From contig NZ_CADIJY010000001.1 of NCBI RefSeq assembly GCF_902859735.1, forward strand, positions 1,240,001 through 1,304,000: DNA of 64,000 nt. The letters are read 5' to 3'. Numbering within the stretch: the stretch's first letter is position 1; each line of letters begins with the position of its first letter. Shown one piece after another: positions 52,680 to 61,975 of this stretch. The notes below the pieces were generated by a model. It was not told the origin of the DNA and made no database searches. It was given only the letters and a program-made list of their open reading frames with translations. This DNA is from Achromobacter aegrifaciens. GTDB lineage: Bacteria > Pseudomonadota > Gammaproteobacteria > Burkholderiales > Burkholderiaceae_B. A program made the translations under genes and the position numbers.

Positions 52680-53798
52680 TCAGGCTGCGCCCAGGCGCCA
52701 CAAGGACGTGACTTCCTTCGAACGGGCGGCATGCAGCGGGTCGCTCGCGTCCTGCGCGCGGCCGTGCGTGGGACGGGTGTCGATGCGCTCGATCACGCGC
52801 AGGCCGGCCTGGCTGATCATGTCCAGCAGCGCTTCGCGGCTGCGCAGGCCCAGGTGTTCGGCCAGGTCCGACAGGATCAGCCAGCCCTCGCCATTGGGCG
52901 TCAGATGCGCCGCCAGCCCATTCAGGAAACCGCGCAGCATGCGGCTGTCAGGGTCGTAGACCGCATGCTCGACGGGCGAGCTGGGGCGGGCGGGCAGCCA
53001 CGGCGGGTTGCACACGATCAGGGAGACCCGGCCTTCGGGGAACAGGTCCGTTTCTTCGACGTCGACCTGCTTGGACAGGCCCAGCCGCTCCAGGTTTTCG
53101 CGGGCGCAGGCCAGGGCGCGCGGATCGGTGTCGGTTGCGATGACACGCTTGCCGCCGCGGCGCGCAATCACGGCGGCCAGCACGCCCGTGCCGGTGCCGA
53201 TGTCGAAGGCCACGCTGCCGCGCGGCATCGGGGTGCGCGCCACCAGGTCGACGTACTCGCCGCGCAGCGGCGAGAACACGCCGTAGTGCGGATGGATGCG
53301 GGCATTCAGGGCGGGAATTTCCACGCCCTTCTTGCGCCATTCGAAGGCGCCGATCAGGCCCAGCAGCTCGCGCAGCGACGCGACGTAGGGCTCCTTGGCG
53401 GGGCCATGGGCCTCTTCGCAGGCGAGCCGGGCGTCGGGCGCGCGGCGCAGCGGAATGCCGTGGCCGGCGTCGAACGGAATCAGCAGCATGCCCAGGATGC
53501 GGGCGCGCTGGGACTGGATCTGGCGGTGCTGGTTGAAGGCGTCCAGCAGGCTGTCCACGGGCTTGCGGGGCCGCTTGTCGACCCGCCGCGTGATGGCCTG
53601 CAGCAGTTGCCGCGCGTTCTGGAAGTCGCCGCGCCACAGCAGGCCGACACCTTCGCAGGCCTGGCGGTAGGCCATGTCGGCGGTCATGGTGTCGTCCGCC
53701 ACCACTACGCGCTTGGGCGGCGCGGCGCCGGATTCGGAGCGCCAGCGGGCGGCGTGCGGGGTCTGGTTTTCTTCCCAGCGGATTTCAGGGACGGTCAA
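52680..53798 (-). CDS. Class I SAM-dependent methyltransferase
   Basis: A 372-residue two-domain protein. The C-terminal Rossmann methyltransferase domain has the SAM motif I FDIGTGTGVLAAV near residue 206, an acidic motif II, and NPPW near 268, the signature of N6-adenine or N5-glutamine methyltransferases (RsmC/RlmG/PrmC-like). The N-terminal ~190 residues are helical. The best start is TTG at 53798 (MTVPEIRWEE) with GGAG upstream; the open frame continues to 54107 but runs through the upstream terminator and a convergent-type composition. Substrate not predictable; rRNA or protein glutamine is likeliest. Confidence 0.8.
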   Translation of the reverse strand: MTVPEIRWEENQTPHAARWRSESGAAPPKRVVVADDTMTADMAYRQACEGVGLLWRGDFQNARQLLQAITRRVDKRPRKPVDSLLDAFNQHRQIQSQRARILGMLLIPFDAGHGIPLRRAPDARLACEEAHGPAKEPYVASLRELLGLIGAFEWRKKGVEIPALNARIHPHYGVFSPLRGEYVDLVARTPMPRGSVAFDIGTGTGVLAAVIARRGGKRVIATDTDPRALACARENLERLGLSKQVDVEETDLFPEGRVSLIVCNPPWLPARPSSPVEHAVYDPDSRMLRGFLNGLAAHLTPNGEGWLILSDLAEHLGLRSREALLDMISQAGLRVIERIDTRPTHGRAQDASDPLHAARSKEVTSLWRLGAA

Positions 53799-53850
53799 CG
53801 TGTCGCTCCAGCAAGGCGGGGCGCGCGGGGCAGGGTGGTCATGGATAAAG

Positions 53851-53896
53851 CAAAAAAGAAGGGGCGCGGGCTGCCAATGTAGCAGCTTCGCGCCCC
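53851..53896 (-). terminator. Strong intrinsic terminator of the antiporter/formate operon
   Basis: On the minus strand GGGGCGCG pairs with CGCGCCCC, enclosing an inner GCTGC/GCAGC stem, and is followed by TTCTTTTTT. It lies 20 bp after the OFA antiporter stop codon and separates it from the methyltransferase gene. Confidence 0.9.
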
Positions 53897-53916
53897 GTCG
53901 CGGCGTCCGCTTGGGC

Positions 53917-55584
53917 TCAGTGGAACAGCACCACCGCCTTCTGCAGCGTGATCCAGATGCCCCAGGCCAGGGGGATGCCGACGCAAGCCCAGGCAAACAC
54001 CACCAGCGCCGCCGGCGTGCGGAACGCGGATGTTCCGACCCCGTGCGTTTCCGTGGCGACGGCGCGTTCGTGGGCCAGCGCCTTCTCGCGCGCCAGTTCC
54101 TCGTCATTCATGAAGTACTTGGGGTTCACGGGCCGGATCGCCAGGTTGCACAGAAAGCCCAGCACCAGCATCCCGGCCAGGATGTACATGGTGATGTCGT
54201 ACACCTGGGCGCGCGGCACGCCGATGGACAGCTGGTATTCGCGGATGTAGTTCACCAGCACCGGTCCGAAGATGCCCGCCGCCGACCAGGCCGTCAGCAG
54301 CCGTCCATGGATGGCGCCGACCATCTGCGTGCCGAACAGGTCGGCCAGGTACGCCGGCACGGTGGAGAAGCCGCCGCCGTACATGGACAGGATGATGCAG
54401 AAGGCGGCCACGAACAGGGCCAGCGCGCCGATGTGCGCGGTCCAGGGGATGGCCGAATACAGCGCGAAGCCCAGCACGAAGAAGATGAAGTAGGTGGTCT
54501 TGCGGCCCAGCTTGTCGGACAGGCTGGCCCAGAAGAAGCGGCCGCCGATGTTGAACAGGCTGAGCAGGCCGGTGAAGCCGGCGGCGATGGCGGCGATGGC
54601 CGCCAACTGGCTCTTGTCCAGTTGCGAGTAGCCCAGTTCAGGCTGGTTGATCAGGCCGCCGCCGAACACTTCCTGCAGCAGCGGCGAGGCCATGCCCAGG
54701 ATGCCGATGCCGGCCGTGACGTTCAGGCACAGCGCCCACCACACCAGCCAGAACTGCGGCACGCCCCAGACGCGCTGCACATGGACATGGCCCTTCGTGA
54801 TCATGGCGTTGCCGGCATGCTTGGCCGGGGCGGTCCAGCCCTCGGGCTTCCAGCCGGTCGGCGGCACGCGGTAGCCCAGCGCACCCGACATCATGAAGAC
54901 GAAGTACACCGCGGCCATGGTCAGGAAGGTCTGCCAGACGCCCGGCGATTCAGGCGTGGCGAAGTGGCGCATCAGCAGGTCGGCCAGCGGCGCGCCTATC
55001 ATGGCGCCGCCGCCAAAGCCCATGATGGCCATGCCAGTGGCCATGCCGCGGCGGTCGGGGAACCACTTGATCAGCGTGCTCACGGGCGAGATGTAGCCCA
55101 GTCCCAGGCCGATGCCGCCGATGACGCCCGAGCCCAGCCACAGCATCCACATCTGGTGCAGGTACACGCCGATGGCCGAAATGACCAGGCCGCCACACCA
55201 GCACAGGGCCGACACCACGCCCGCCTTGCGCGGGCCCGCGCGTTCCAGCCAGCCGCCCCACAGCGCGGCCGAGCAGCCCAGCAGCACGAAGAACAGGGTG
55301 TACATCCACCCCATGGTCGAGATCTTCCAGTCGCAGTTGGTGGCGAACAGCTCGGCTGCGAGGCTCATGTCCGCGGGGCAGGCCAGCGGCTTGGCGCCGC
55401 CCACGACCTTGGACAACGGCAGCCAGAACACCGAGAAACCGTAGGCCATGCCGATGCACAGGTGGATGGCCAGGGCGGCCGGGGGAACCAGCCAGCGCGA
55501 GAAGCCCGGTCCGGCGATGGTGCGTTCCTTATCGAAAAAACCCGGCTTCGAACCGGGCAGGTCCAGCGTGGCAGTGCTTTGCAT
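53917..55584 (-). CDS. MFS transporter, oxalate/formate antiporter (OFA) family
   Basis: A 555-residue major-facilitator protein with twelve or more TM helices plus a C-terminal extension. It has the family features GIGLGLGYISPVSTLIKWFPDRRGMATG near residue 165 (the motif after TM4/5) and GGFSTVPAYLADLFG near 395. OFA transporters exchange oxalate for formate or import related monocarboxylates. It follows fdsD by 108 bp on the same strand, so it could bring in formate or oxalate for the dehydrogenase. A strong terminator follows. The N-terminal segment (about 45 residues) is hydrophilic and the exact substrate is unproven. Confidence 0.88.
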   Translation of the reverse strand: MQSTATLDLPGSKPGFFDKERTIAGPGFSRWLVPPAALAIHLCIGMAYGFSVFWLPLSKVVGGAKPLACPADMSLAAELFATNCDWKISTMGWMYTLFFVLLGCSAALWGGWLERAGPRKAGVVSALCWCGGLVISAIGVYLHQMWMLWLGSGVIGGIGLGLGYISPVSTLIKWFPDRRGMATGMAIMGFGGGAMIGAPLADLLMRHFATPESPGVWQTFLTMAAVYFVFMMSGALGYRVPPTGWKPEGWTAPAKHAGNAMITKGHVHVQRVWGVPQFWLVWWALCLNVTAGIGILGMASPLLQEVFGGGLINQPELGYSQLDKSQLAAIAAIAAGFTGLLSLFNIGGRFFWASLSDKLGRKTTYFIFFVLGFALYSAIPWTAHIGALALFVAAFCIILSMYGGGFSTVPAYLADLFGTQMVGAIHGRLLTAWSAAGIFGPVLVNYIREYQLSIGVPRAQVYDITMYILAGMLVLGFLCNLAIRPVNPKYFMNDEELAREKALAHERAVATETHGVGTSAFRTPAALVVFAWACVGIPLAWGIWITLQKAVVLFH

Positions 55585-55692
55585 GTTGTCTCCTCTTTGG
55601 GGGCCGCTCGTTGGCGCGCGTGGTCCGGCATCCGGCCGGTCCCGCCGCCTTTTCTTGTGATTGTTCCTGCAGTCTTGCCTGCCGCCGACGCG

Positions 55693-55950
55693 TTACGCCA
55701 CGCGGGCCAGCGGTGTGAGGCGCTGGCGGTTCTGGGTGACCGCTTCCAGCACCAGCGGGTGCAGTCGTTCCCCGCCGGCGTCGCCGTCGGGGTTTTGTTC
55801 GAGAAAGTTCAGGAGCTCATTGCGCATGCGCGGCTCCCAGAACTTGTGGATATGGTTGGCCACGCCCTCCAGGGCCTCGGGCCGGTCGGGCATGGCTTCG
55901 AAGAATTGGCCGATGCGGTTGGCCATGCGGATCAGGTTGCCGATTTCCAT
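55693..55950 (-). CDS. fdsD: Formate dehydrogenase delta subunit FdsD
   Basis: An 85-residue soluble protein with MEIGNLIRMANRIGQFFEAMPDR at the N-terminus, the typical start of FdsD (given here as the landmark NLIRMANRIGQFF). FdsD is a small accessory subunit of NAD-linked molybdenum formate dehydrogenases. It lies 18 bp after the fdhD/fdsC stop and completes the fdsGBACD gene order. Confidence 0.9.
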   Translation of the reverse strand: MEIGNLIRMANRIGQFFEAMPDRPEALEGVANHIHKFWEPRMRNELLNFLEQNPDGDAGGERLHPLVLEAVTQNRQRLTPLARVA

Positions 55951-55968
55951 GCTTGCGTGAAGTCCGGT

Positions 55969-56790
55969 TCAGGAGATGATGCGTTGGGGGTGTGAGTACA
56001 GTGTGGCGTCGTCGCCGCGTAGAAAACCCAGCAGGCTGACGTTGGCTTCATCGGCCAGGCGGATGGCGAGCGCGGTGGGTGCGGAGACGGATGCCAGCAC
56101 CGCGACGCCGGCGGCGGCGGTCTTCTGCACCATTTCGAAGCTGGCGCGGCTGGACACCACCACGATGCCGTCGCCAGCATGCATGGCCTGGCGTGCCAGT
56201 GCACCTATCAGTTTGTCCAGCGCGTTGTGGCGGCCCACGTCCTCGCGCACCAGCGCGACGGCGCCATCGGCGCCCGCCCAGCCGGCGGCGTGGGTGGCGC
56301 CCGTGATGTCGTGCAGCGCCTGGCGCGCCCGCATGTCGCGCATGGCGGCCAGCACGGCCTGGATGCGCACGGGCGAGCCGTTGGTGACGGGCGCGACAGG
56401 CCGCAGCACTTCGGGCAGCGTTTCCACGCCGCACAGGCCGCAGCCGGTGCGCCCGGCCATGGCGCGGCGGCGGGACTTCAGCCGCACTTCACAGGCAGTG
56501 GAAATTTCCAGCTGGACCACGATGCCGTCGCATTGCGGCAGCAGGTCGATGCCGCGCACGTCGCTGATGCCGTCGATGATGCCTTCGGACAGCGCGAAGC
56601 CGACCGCGAAGTCTTCCAGGTCGGCCGGCGTGGCCAGCATGGTGGCGTGGCTGATGCCGTTGAACTCCAGCGCCACCGGGGTTTCCTCGGCCACGGAGTC
56701 GGTTTCGACCTCGGGGACCAGGACACCGCCCCGCACGCGGGTGACCTGTACCTGCGTGCAATCGGGGCGGGAAGGCGGTGGCGTGGGCAT
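55969..56790 (-). CDS. fdhD: Formate dehydrogenase accessory sulfurtransferase FdhD/FdsC
   Basis: A 273-residue protein that transfers sulfur to the molybdenum cofactor so that the formate dehydrogenase becomes active. It has the CGLC-containing loop (TGCGLCGVE near residue 113, the FdhD cysteine pair), FAVGFALSEGIID near 61 and REDVGRHNALDKLIG near 182. It starts 30 bp after the fdsA stop. The N-terminal ~20 residues are proline-rich. The equivalent of fdsC in Cupriavidus. Confidence 0.92.
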   Translation of the reverse strand: MPTPPPSRPDCTQVQVTRVRGGVLVPEVETDSVAEETPVALEFNGISHATMLATPADLEDFAVGFALSEGIIDGISDVRGIDLLPQCDGIVVQLEISTACEVRLKSRRRAMAGRTGCGLCGVETLPEVLRPVAPVTNGSPVRIQAVLAAMRDMRARQALHDITGATHAAGWAGADGAVALVREDVGRHNALDKLIGALARQAMHAGDGIVVVSSRASFEMVQKTAAAGVAVLASVSAPTALAIRLADEANVSLLGFLRGDDATLYSHPQRIIS

Positions 56791-56819
56791 GTCGGCGTCC
56801 TGGCGTTTCGGGCTGGCGG

Positions 56820-59696
56820 TTATTTCCCGGTCAGCGCCGCCTCGCTTTCTCGCGAACGCTCGCGCAGCAGCTTTTGCTGGATGTCCGCAAAGCGCGACCA
56901 CTGGCGTTGCCACTCCGAAGGCTGCGACACGCGCGTGACCTGCACGGCCGTCACCTTGTACTCGGGGCAGTTGGTGGCCCAGTCGGAGCTGTCGGTGGTG
57001 ACGACGTTGGCGCCGGACTCGGGAAAATGGAAGGTGGTGTATACCACGCCCGGCTGCACCCTGTCGGTCAGCGTGGCCCGCAACACGGTCTCGCCCGCGC
57101 GGCTCTGGATGCCGACCCAGTCGCCGTCCTTCACGCCGCGGTCCTCGGCGTCCTGCGGATGCAGTTCCAGCACGTCCTCGCCATGCCACATGACGTTGGG
57201 GGTGCGCCGGGTCTGCGCGCCCACGTTGTATTGCGACAGGATGCGGCCCGTGGTCAGCAGCAGCGGGAAGCGGCGCGTGCTGCGCTCGTCCGTGGGCACG
57301 TACTTCGTGATCATGAACTTGCCCTTGCCGCGCACGAACTCGTCGATGTGCATGATGGGCGTGCCATCGGGCGCTTCTTCGTTGCAGGGCCATTGCAGGC
57401 TGCCCTGCTTGTCCAGCTTTTCGTAGCTGACGCCGGTGAAAGTGGGCGTCAGGCGCGCGATCTCGTCCATGATCTCGCTGGGATGCTTGTAGTTCATGGG
57501 GTAGCCCAGCGCGTTGGACAGCGCCACCGTCACTTCCCAGTCGGACTTGCCGTTCTTGGGTTCCATGACCTTGCGCACGCGCGAGATGCGGCGCTCGGCG
57601 TTGGTGAAGGTGCCGTCCTTTTCGAGGAACGAGGAGCCGGGCAGGAACACGTGGGCGTACTTGGCCGTTTCGTTCAGGAACAGGTCCTGCACCACGATGC
57701 ATTCCATGGCAGCGAGGGACGCCGCCACGTGCTGCGTGTTGGGATCCGACTGCACGATGTCTTCGCCCTGGCAATACAGGCCCTTGAACGAACCGCCCAG
57801 CGCAGCCTCGAACATGTTGGGGATGCGCAGGCCGGGTTCCGGCTGCAGGGTCACGCCCCAGTCCTGTTCGAACTGCGCGCGCACCGTGTTGTCGGAGATG
57901 TGGCGGTAGCCCGGCAGCTCATGCGGGAACGAGCCCATGTCGCACGAACCCTGCACGTTGTTCTGCCCGCGCAGCGGATTCACGCCCACGCCTTCGCGGC
58001 CGATGTTGCCGGTGGCCATGGCCAGGTTGGCGATGGCCATGACGGTGGTGGAGCCCTGGCTGTGTTCGGTCACGCCCAGGCCGTAGTAGATCGAGCCGTT
58101 GCCGCCGGTGGCGTACAGGCGCGCCGCGCCGCGCACCGCCTGCGCCGGCACGCCGGTGATCTCTTCCATGGCTTCCGGCGAATTCTCTGGCAGCGAGACG
58201 AAGTCGCGCCATTCCTTGAAGGCCTTGGCTTCGCAGCGCTCGGCCACGAAGTCCTCGGCGATCAGGTTTTCGGTGGCGATCACGTGGGCCAACGAGGACA
58301 GCAGGGCGGTGTTGGTGCCGGGGCGCACCTGCAGGTGGAAGTCGGCCTTGATGTGCGGCGAACTGACCAGTTCGATGCGGCGCGGATCGATCACGATCAG
58401 GCGCGCGCCCTGGCGCAGGCGGCGCTTCAGGCGCGAGGCGAACACCGGATGTCCGCTGCTGGGGTTGGCGCCCATCACGATGACCACGTCGGTGTGCATG
58501 ACGGAATCGAAGGTCTGGGTGCCGGCGGATTCGCCCAGCGTCTGCTTCAGGCCGTAGCCCGTGGGCGAGTGGCAGACCCGCGCGCAGGTGTCGACGTTGT
58601 TGGTGCCGAAGGCGGCGCGTACCAGCTTTTGCACCAGCCAGGTTTCTTCGTTGGTGCAGCGCGAGGAGGTGATGCCGCCGACCGCATCGCGGCCGTACTG
58701 GCCCTGGATGCGGCGGAATTCGGAGGCCGCATAGTTGATCGCCTCGTCCCAGGACACTTCCTTCCAGGAGTCGGTGATGTGCTTGCGGATCATGGGCTTG
58801 AGCACGCGTTCCTTGTGCGTGGCATAGCCCCAGGCGAAGCGGCCCTTGACGCAGGAATGGCCGCGGTTGGCCTGGCCGTCCTTCCAGGGCACCATGCGCA
58901 CCACTTCCTGGCCCTTCATCTCGGCCTTGAAGCCGCAGCCCACGCCGCAGTAGGCGCAGGTGGTCACGACCGAGTGTTCGGCCTGGCCCATCATGATGAC
59001 GGTCTTTTCCTGCAGGGTGGAGGTCGGACAGGCTTGCACGCAGGCGCCGCAGGACACGCATTCACTGTCCAGGAAGGGCTGGTCCTGCCCCGGCGACACG
59101 CGCGACTCGAAGCCCTTGCCGGAGATCGTCAGGGCGAACGTGCCCTGGGTTTCCTCGCAGGCGCGCACGCAGCGGTTGCAGACGATGCACTTGGACGCGT
59201 CATAGGTGAAGTACGGATTGGATTCGTCCTTTTCGCTCTTCAGGTGGTTGGCGCCGTCGTAGCCGTAGCGCACGTTGCGCAGGCCCACCACGCCGGCCAT
59301 GTCCTGCAGTTCGCAGTCGCCGTTGGCCGGGCAGGTCAGGCAGTCCAGCGGGTGGTCGGAGATGTACAGCTCCATCACGCCGCGGCGCAGGTCGTGCAGC
59401 TTGGGGGTTTCGGTGTAGACCACCATGCCGTTCTCGGCGGGGGTGGTGCACGACGCCGGATAGCCGCGGCGGCCTTCGATCTGCACCAGGCACAGCCGGC
59501 ACGAGCCGAAGGGCTCCAGGCTGTCGGTCGCGCACAGCTTGGGAATGTTGATGCCGGCCTCGGCGGCCGCGCGCATCAGCGAGGTGCCTTCGGGTACCGT
59601 GATTTCCTGGCCGTCTATGGTCAGGGTGACGGTTACGGCGGACTCGCGCGCCGGCGTGCCCAGGTCGCGATCGCGCTTGATGACGGTTTCTAGCAT
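56820..59696 (-). CDS. fdsA: NAD-dependent formate dehydrogenase alpha subunit (Mo, Fe-S)
   Basis: A 958-residue catalytic subunit that oxidises formate to CO2. It has an N-terminal NuoG-like [2Fe-2S] domain (Cys in FGSCRLC), a His-Cys cluster (HPLDCLTCPANGDC), two ferredoxin-type [4Fe-4S] motifs (CIVCNRC and CVSCGAC), a [4Fe-4S] site next to the Mo domain (CAYCGVGC), then the bis-MGD domain with the Mo-ligand Cys near residue 375 (ARVCHSPTGYG). The pterin-binding VMGANPSSGHPVFAS follows. It is the third gene of fdsGBA, with 13 bp from fdsB. Confidence 0.96.
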   Translation of the reverse strand: MLETVIKRDRDLGTPARESAVTVTLTIDGQEITVPEGTSLMRAAAEAGINIPKLCATDSLEPFGSCRLCLVQIEGRRGYPASCTTPAENGMVVYTETPKLHDLRRGVMELYISDHPLDCLTCPANGDCELQDMAGVVGLRNVRYGYDGANHLKSEKDESNPYFTYDASKCIVCNRCVRACEETQGTFALTISGKGFESRVSPGQDQPFLDSECVSCGACVQACPTSTLQEKTVIMMGQAEHSVVTTCAYCGVGCGFKAEMKGQEVVRMVPWKDGQANRGHSCVKGRFAWGYATHKERVLKPMIRKHITDSWKEVSWDEAINYAASEFRRIQGQYGRDAVGGITSSRCTNEETWLVQKLVRAAFGTNNVDTCARVCHSPTGYGLKQTLGESAGTQTFDSVMHTDVVIVMGANPSSGHPVFASRLKRRLRQGARLIVIDPRRIELVSSPHIKADFHLQVRPGTNTALLSSLAHVIATENLIAEDFVAERCEAKAFKEWRDFVSLPENSPEAMEEITGVPAQAVRGAARLYATGGNGSIYYGLGVTEHSQGSTTVMAIANLAMATGNIGREGVGVNPLRGQNNVQGSCDMGSFPHELPGYRHISDNTVRAQFEQDWGVTLQPEPGLRIPNMFEAALGGSFKGLYCQGEDIVQSDPNTQHVAASLAAMECIVVQDLFLNETAKYAHVFLPGSSFLEKDGTFTNAERRISRVRKVMEPKNGKSDWEVTVALSNALGYPMNYKHPSEIMDEIARLTPTFTGVSYEKLDKQGSLQWPCNEEAPDGTPIMHIDEFVRGKGKFMITKYVPTDERSTRRFPLLLTTGRILSQYNVGAQTRRTPNVMWHGEDVLELHPQDAEDRGVKDGDWVGIQSRAGETVLRATLTDRVQPGVVYTTFHFPESGANVVTTDSSDWATNCPEYKVTAVQVTRVSQPSEWQRQWSRFADIQQKLLRERSRESEAALTGK

Positions 59697-59709
59697 GTCG
59701 GTCTCGGGT

Positions 59710-61281
59710 TCAGGCCGCGTGCGCGGCAGACTGGGAGGACTCGATGCCGAAGTCCTGCGGGAAGTGGTTCAGCGCCGACAGCACCGGGTAGGGCGCCATG
59801 CCCCCCAGGGCGCACAGCGAGCCGCCCAGCATCGTGTCGCACAGGTCGCGCAGCAGATGCACCTGCTGCTCGCGGCCGGGGCCGCCCGCGACGATCTTGT
59901 CTATGGTTTCCACGCCGCGGGTGGAGCCGATGCGGCAGGGCGTGCATTTGCCGCAGGATTCGATGGCGCAGAACTCCATCGCATAGCGCGCCATGCGCGC
60001 CATGTCGACGGTGTCGTCGAAGGCCACCAAGCCGCCATGGCCGACCATGGCGGATATCTGGATATAGGCCTCGTAGTCCAGCGGCACGTCCCATTGCGAT
60101 TCCGGCAGGTAGGCGCCCAGCGGGCCGCCCACCTGCACCGCGCGCAGCGGCCGGCCGGAGGCGCTGCCGCCGCCGAAACCGTACAGCAGGTCGCGCAAGC
60201 TCAGGCCGAAGGCCTTTTCGACCAGGCCGCCGTGCTTGAGGTTGCCGGCCAGCTGGAACGGCAGCGTGCCGTGCGAGCGGCCCACGCCGTAGTCGCGGTA
60301 ATAGGCCGCGCCCTTGGCCAGGATGATGGGTACGGTGGCCAGAGAAATCACGTTGTTGATAACCGTGGGCTTGCCGAACAGGCCGGAGATCGCCGGCAGC
60401 GGCGGCTTGGCGCGGACCACGCCGCGCTTGCCCTCGATGCTTTCCAGCAGCGAGGTTTCCTCGCCGCAGATGTAGGCGCCCGCGCCCTTGCGCACTTCCA
60501 TGTCGAAGCGGCGGCCGCTGCCGTGCACGTCATCGCCCAGCCAGCCCACGCTGCGCGCCCGCGCGATGGCGGCTTCCAGCGTGTCGATCGCTTGCGGATA
60601 TTCCGAACGCACGTAGATGTAGCCGTAGGTGGCGCCCACCGCCAGGCCGGCGATGGTCATGCCTTCGATCAGCACATAGGGGTCGCCTTCCATCAGCAGG
60701 CGGTCGGCGAAGGTGCCGGAGTCGCCTTCGTCGGCGTTGCAGACGATGTACTTCTGGTCGCCGGGGGTGCCTGCGACCGTCTTCCATTTGATGCCGGTCG
60801 GAAACGCCGCGCCGCCGCGGCCGCGCAGGCCCGAAGCCACCATTTCGTCGACGATCTGCCCGGGCTCCATGGCCAGGGCGCGTTGCAGGCCCTGCAGGCC
60901 GCCATGGGCGGCGTAGTCCTGCAGGGACAGCGGATCGGTCACGCCGACGCGGGCGAAGGTCAGGCGTTCCTGGTGCTTCAGGTAGGGGATTTCTTCGGTC
61001 AGGCCCAGGCGCAGCGGGTGCTCGCCGCCGCTCAGCCAGCCGGCGTCGAACAGCGTGGCGACGTCCTCGGGCTGCACCGGCCCGTAGGCGATGCGGCCTT
61101 GCGGGGTAGTGATTTCGACCATGGGTTCCAGCCACAGCAGGCCGCGCGAGCCGTTGCGCACGATCTGCACGGACAGACCGCGGGCGTCGGCGGCGCGTTC
61201 GATGTCGCGCGCCACCGTGTCGGCGTCCATGGCCAGCGCCGCGGCGTCGCGCGGCACGTAGATGACAATGGGGGAGCTCAT
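59710..61281 (-). CDS. fdsB: Formate dehydrogenase beta subunit (FMN, Fe-S)
   Basis: A 523-residue diaphorase subunit passing electrons to NAD+. An N-terminal thioredoxin-like segment is followed by a NuoF-type core with the NADH/FMN motifs (CNADEGDSGTFADR near residue 198, GAGAYICGEETSLL near 270) and the C-terminal [4Fe-4S] site ESCGKCTPCRIG near 433. The start at 61281 overlaps the fdsG stop by four bases (ATGA). It forms the NAD-reducing module with FdsG. Confidence 0.95.
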   Translation of the reverse strand: MSSPIVIYVPRDAAALAMDADTVARDIERAADARGLSVQIVRNGSRGLLWLEPMVEITTPQGRIAYGPVQPEDVATLFDAGWLSGGEHPLRLGLTEEIPYLKHQERLTFARVGVTDPLSLQDYAAHGGLQGLQRALAMEPGQIVDEMVASGLRGRGGAAFPTGIKWKTVAGTPGDQKYIVCNADEGDSGTFADRLLMEGDPYVLIEGMTIAGLAVGATYGYIYVRSEYPQAIDTLEAAIARARSVGWLGDDVHGSGRRFDMEVRKGAGAYICGEETSLLESIEGKRGVVRAKPPLPAISGLFGKPTVINNVISLATVPIILAKGAAYYRDYGVGRSHGTLPFQLAGNLKHGGLVEKAFGLSLRDLLYGFGGGSASGRPLRAVQVGGPLGAYLPESQWDVPLDYEAYIQISAMVGHGGLVAFDDTVDMARMARYAMEFCAIESCGKCTPCRIGSTRGVETIDKIVAGGPGREQQVHLLRDLCDTMLGGSLCALGGMAPYPVLSALNHFPQDFGIESSQSAAHAA

Positions 61282-61835
61282 GATTGCGCCTCCCGCGTGC
61301 GGGCCAGCAGTCGGTCGAGCTTTTCCGGCGTGACGCGGGCATGGGGCCGCCCGTCGATCATCACCGCCGGCGACTGGGCGCACAGGCCCAGGCAGTACAC
61401 CGGTTCCAGGGTGAAATCGCCGTTCTTGCTGTTGGCGTGGAAATCACAGCCCAGCGCCGTGCGCGCATGGGCGGCGAGATGTTCGCCGCCCATGGCCTGA
61501 CAGGCTTCGGCGCGACAGACCTCCAGGGTGTGGCGCGCCGCGGGTTCGCTGCGGAAATGGGGATAGAAGGTGATGACGCCGTGGACCTCGGCGCGGGACA
61601 GGTTCAGGGCCTCGGCGATGGTCTGCACCGCCGCGGCCGGAATACAGCCCAGTTCATGCTGGACCGCGTGCAGCACGGGCAGCAGCGGGCCGGGCTGGTC
61701 CTTCAGCCGGGCGAGTATGCGGGCGGTGGCCGCGATGGCCGGGGTGTGGGACGCCTGGGCCGCGTCCAGGGCCATCTGGCCGCCGCGGGCGCCGCCGCTG
61801 GACGCCAGATCGGATGTTGCCTCGCGCTGATGCAC
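61278..61835 (-). CDS. fdsG: Formate dehydrogenase gamma subunit (2Fe-2S)
   Basis: A 185-residue NuoE-like subunit with one [2Fe-2S] cluster. The Cys ligands are visible in VCRAEACQ and YCLGLCAQSP, the usual C-x4-C and C-x3-C spacing. The N-terminal ~20 residues are low-complexity. It is the first gene of the fds operon, 140 bp from the divergent regulator, behind a large inverted repeat, and overlaps fdsB. Confidence 0.94.
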   Translation of the reverse strand: MHQREATSDLASSGGARGGQMALDAAQASHTPAIAATARILARLKDQPGPLLPVLHAVQHELGCIPAAAVQTIAEALNLSRAEVHGVITFYPHFRSEPAARHTLEVCRAEACQAMGGEHLAAHARTALGCDFHANSKNGDFTLEPVYCLGLCAQSPAVMIDGRPHARVTPEKLDRLLARTREAQS

Positions 61836-61882
61836 GTCGGTCTCCTCCTGTGTTGCTGTTGTGCCGGGCTGGGTGTTGTTCG

Positions 61883-61912
61883 GTTTTATATGTTTTAAAA
61901 AACATATAAAAC
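61883..61912. promoter_or_regulatory. 30-bp perfect inverted repeat between fds operon and its regulator
   Basis: Two 14-bp arms, GTTTTATATGTTTT (61883-61896) and its exact complement (61899-61912), flank two A. It sits 48 bp upstream of fdsG and 64 bp before the divergent regulator start. It is most simply the operator of the ModE/LysR-like regulator; the AT-rich arms also provide -10-like sequences. Confidence 0.7.
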
Positions 61913-61975
61913 TCCCTCCAGCCGCGTTATTTGTGTACTCTAACGGGGTAATTCACCGTCTTCAATAAGAAATAA

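Noticed and set aside
56778-59693. 971-codon open frame on the plus strand opposite fdsA
   Set aside because: It is the mirror of fdsA in a GC-rich genome. The translation is Ala/Gly/Arg/His-rich with no domain, and fdsA has complete Fe-S and Mo motifs.
61883-61912. Intrinsic terminator reading of the fds inverted repeat
   Set aside because: It lies upstream of both divergent genes, not after a coding region, and its stem is AT-rich and weak, which suits an operator better than a terminator.
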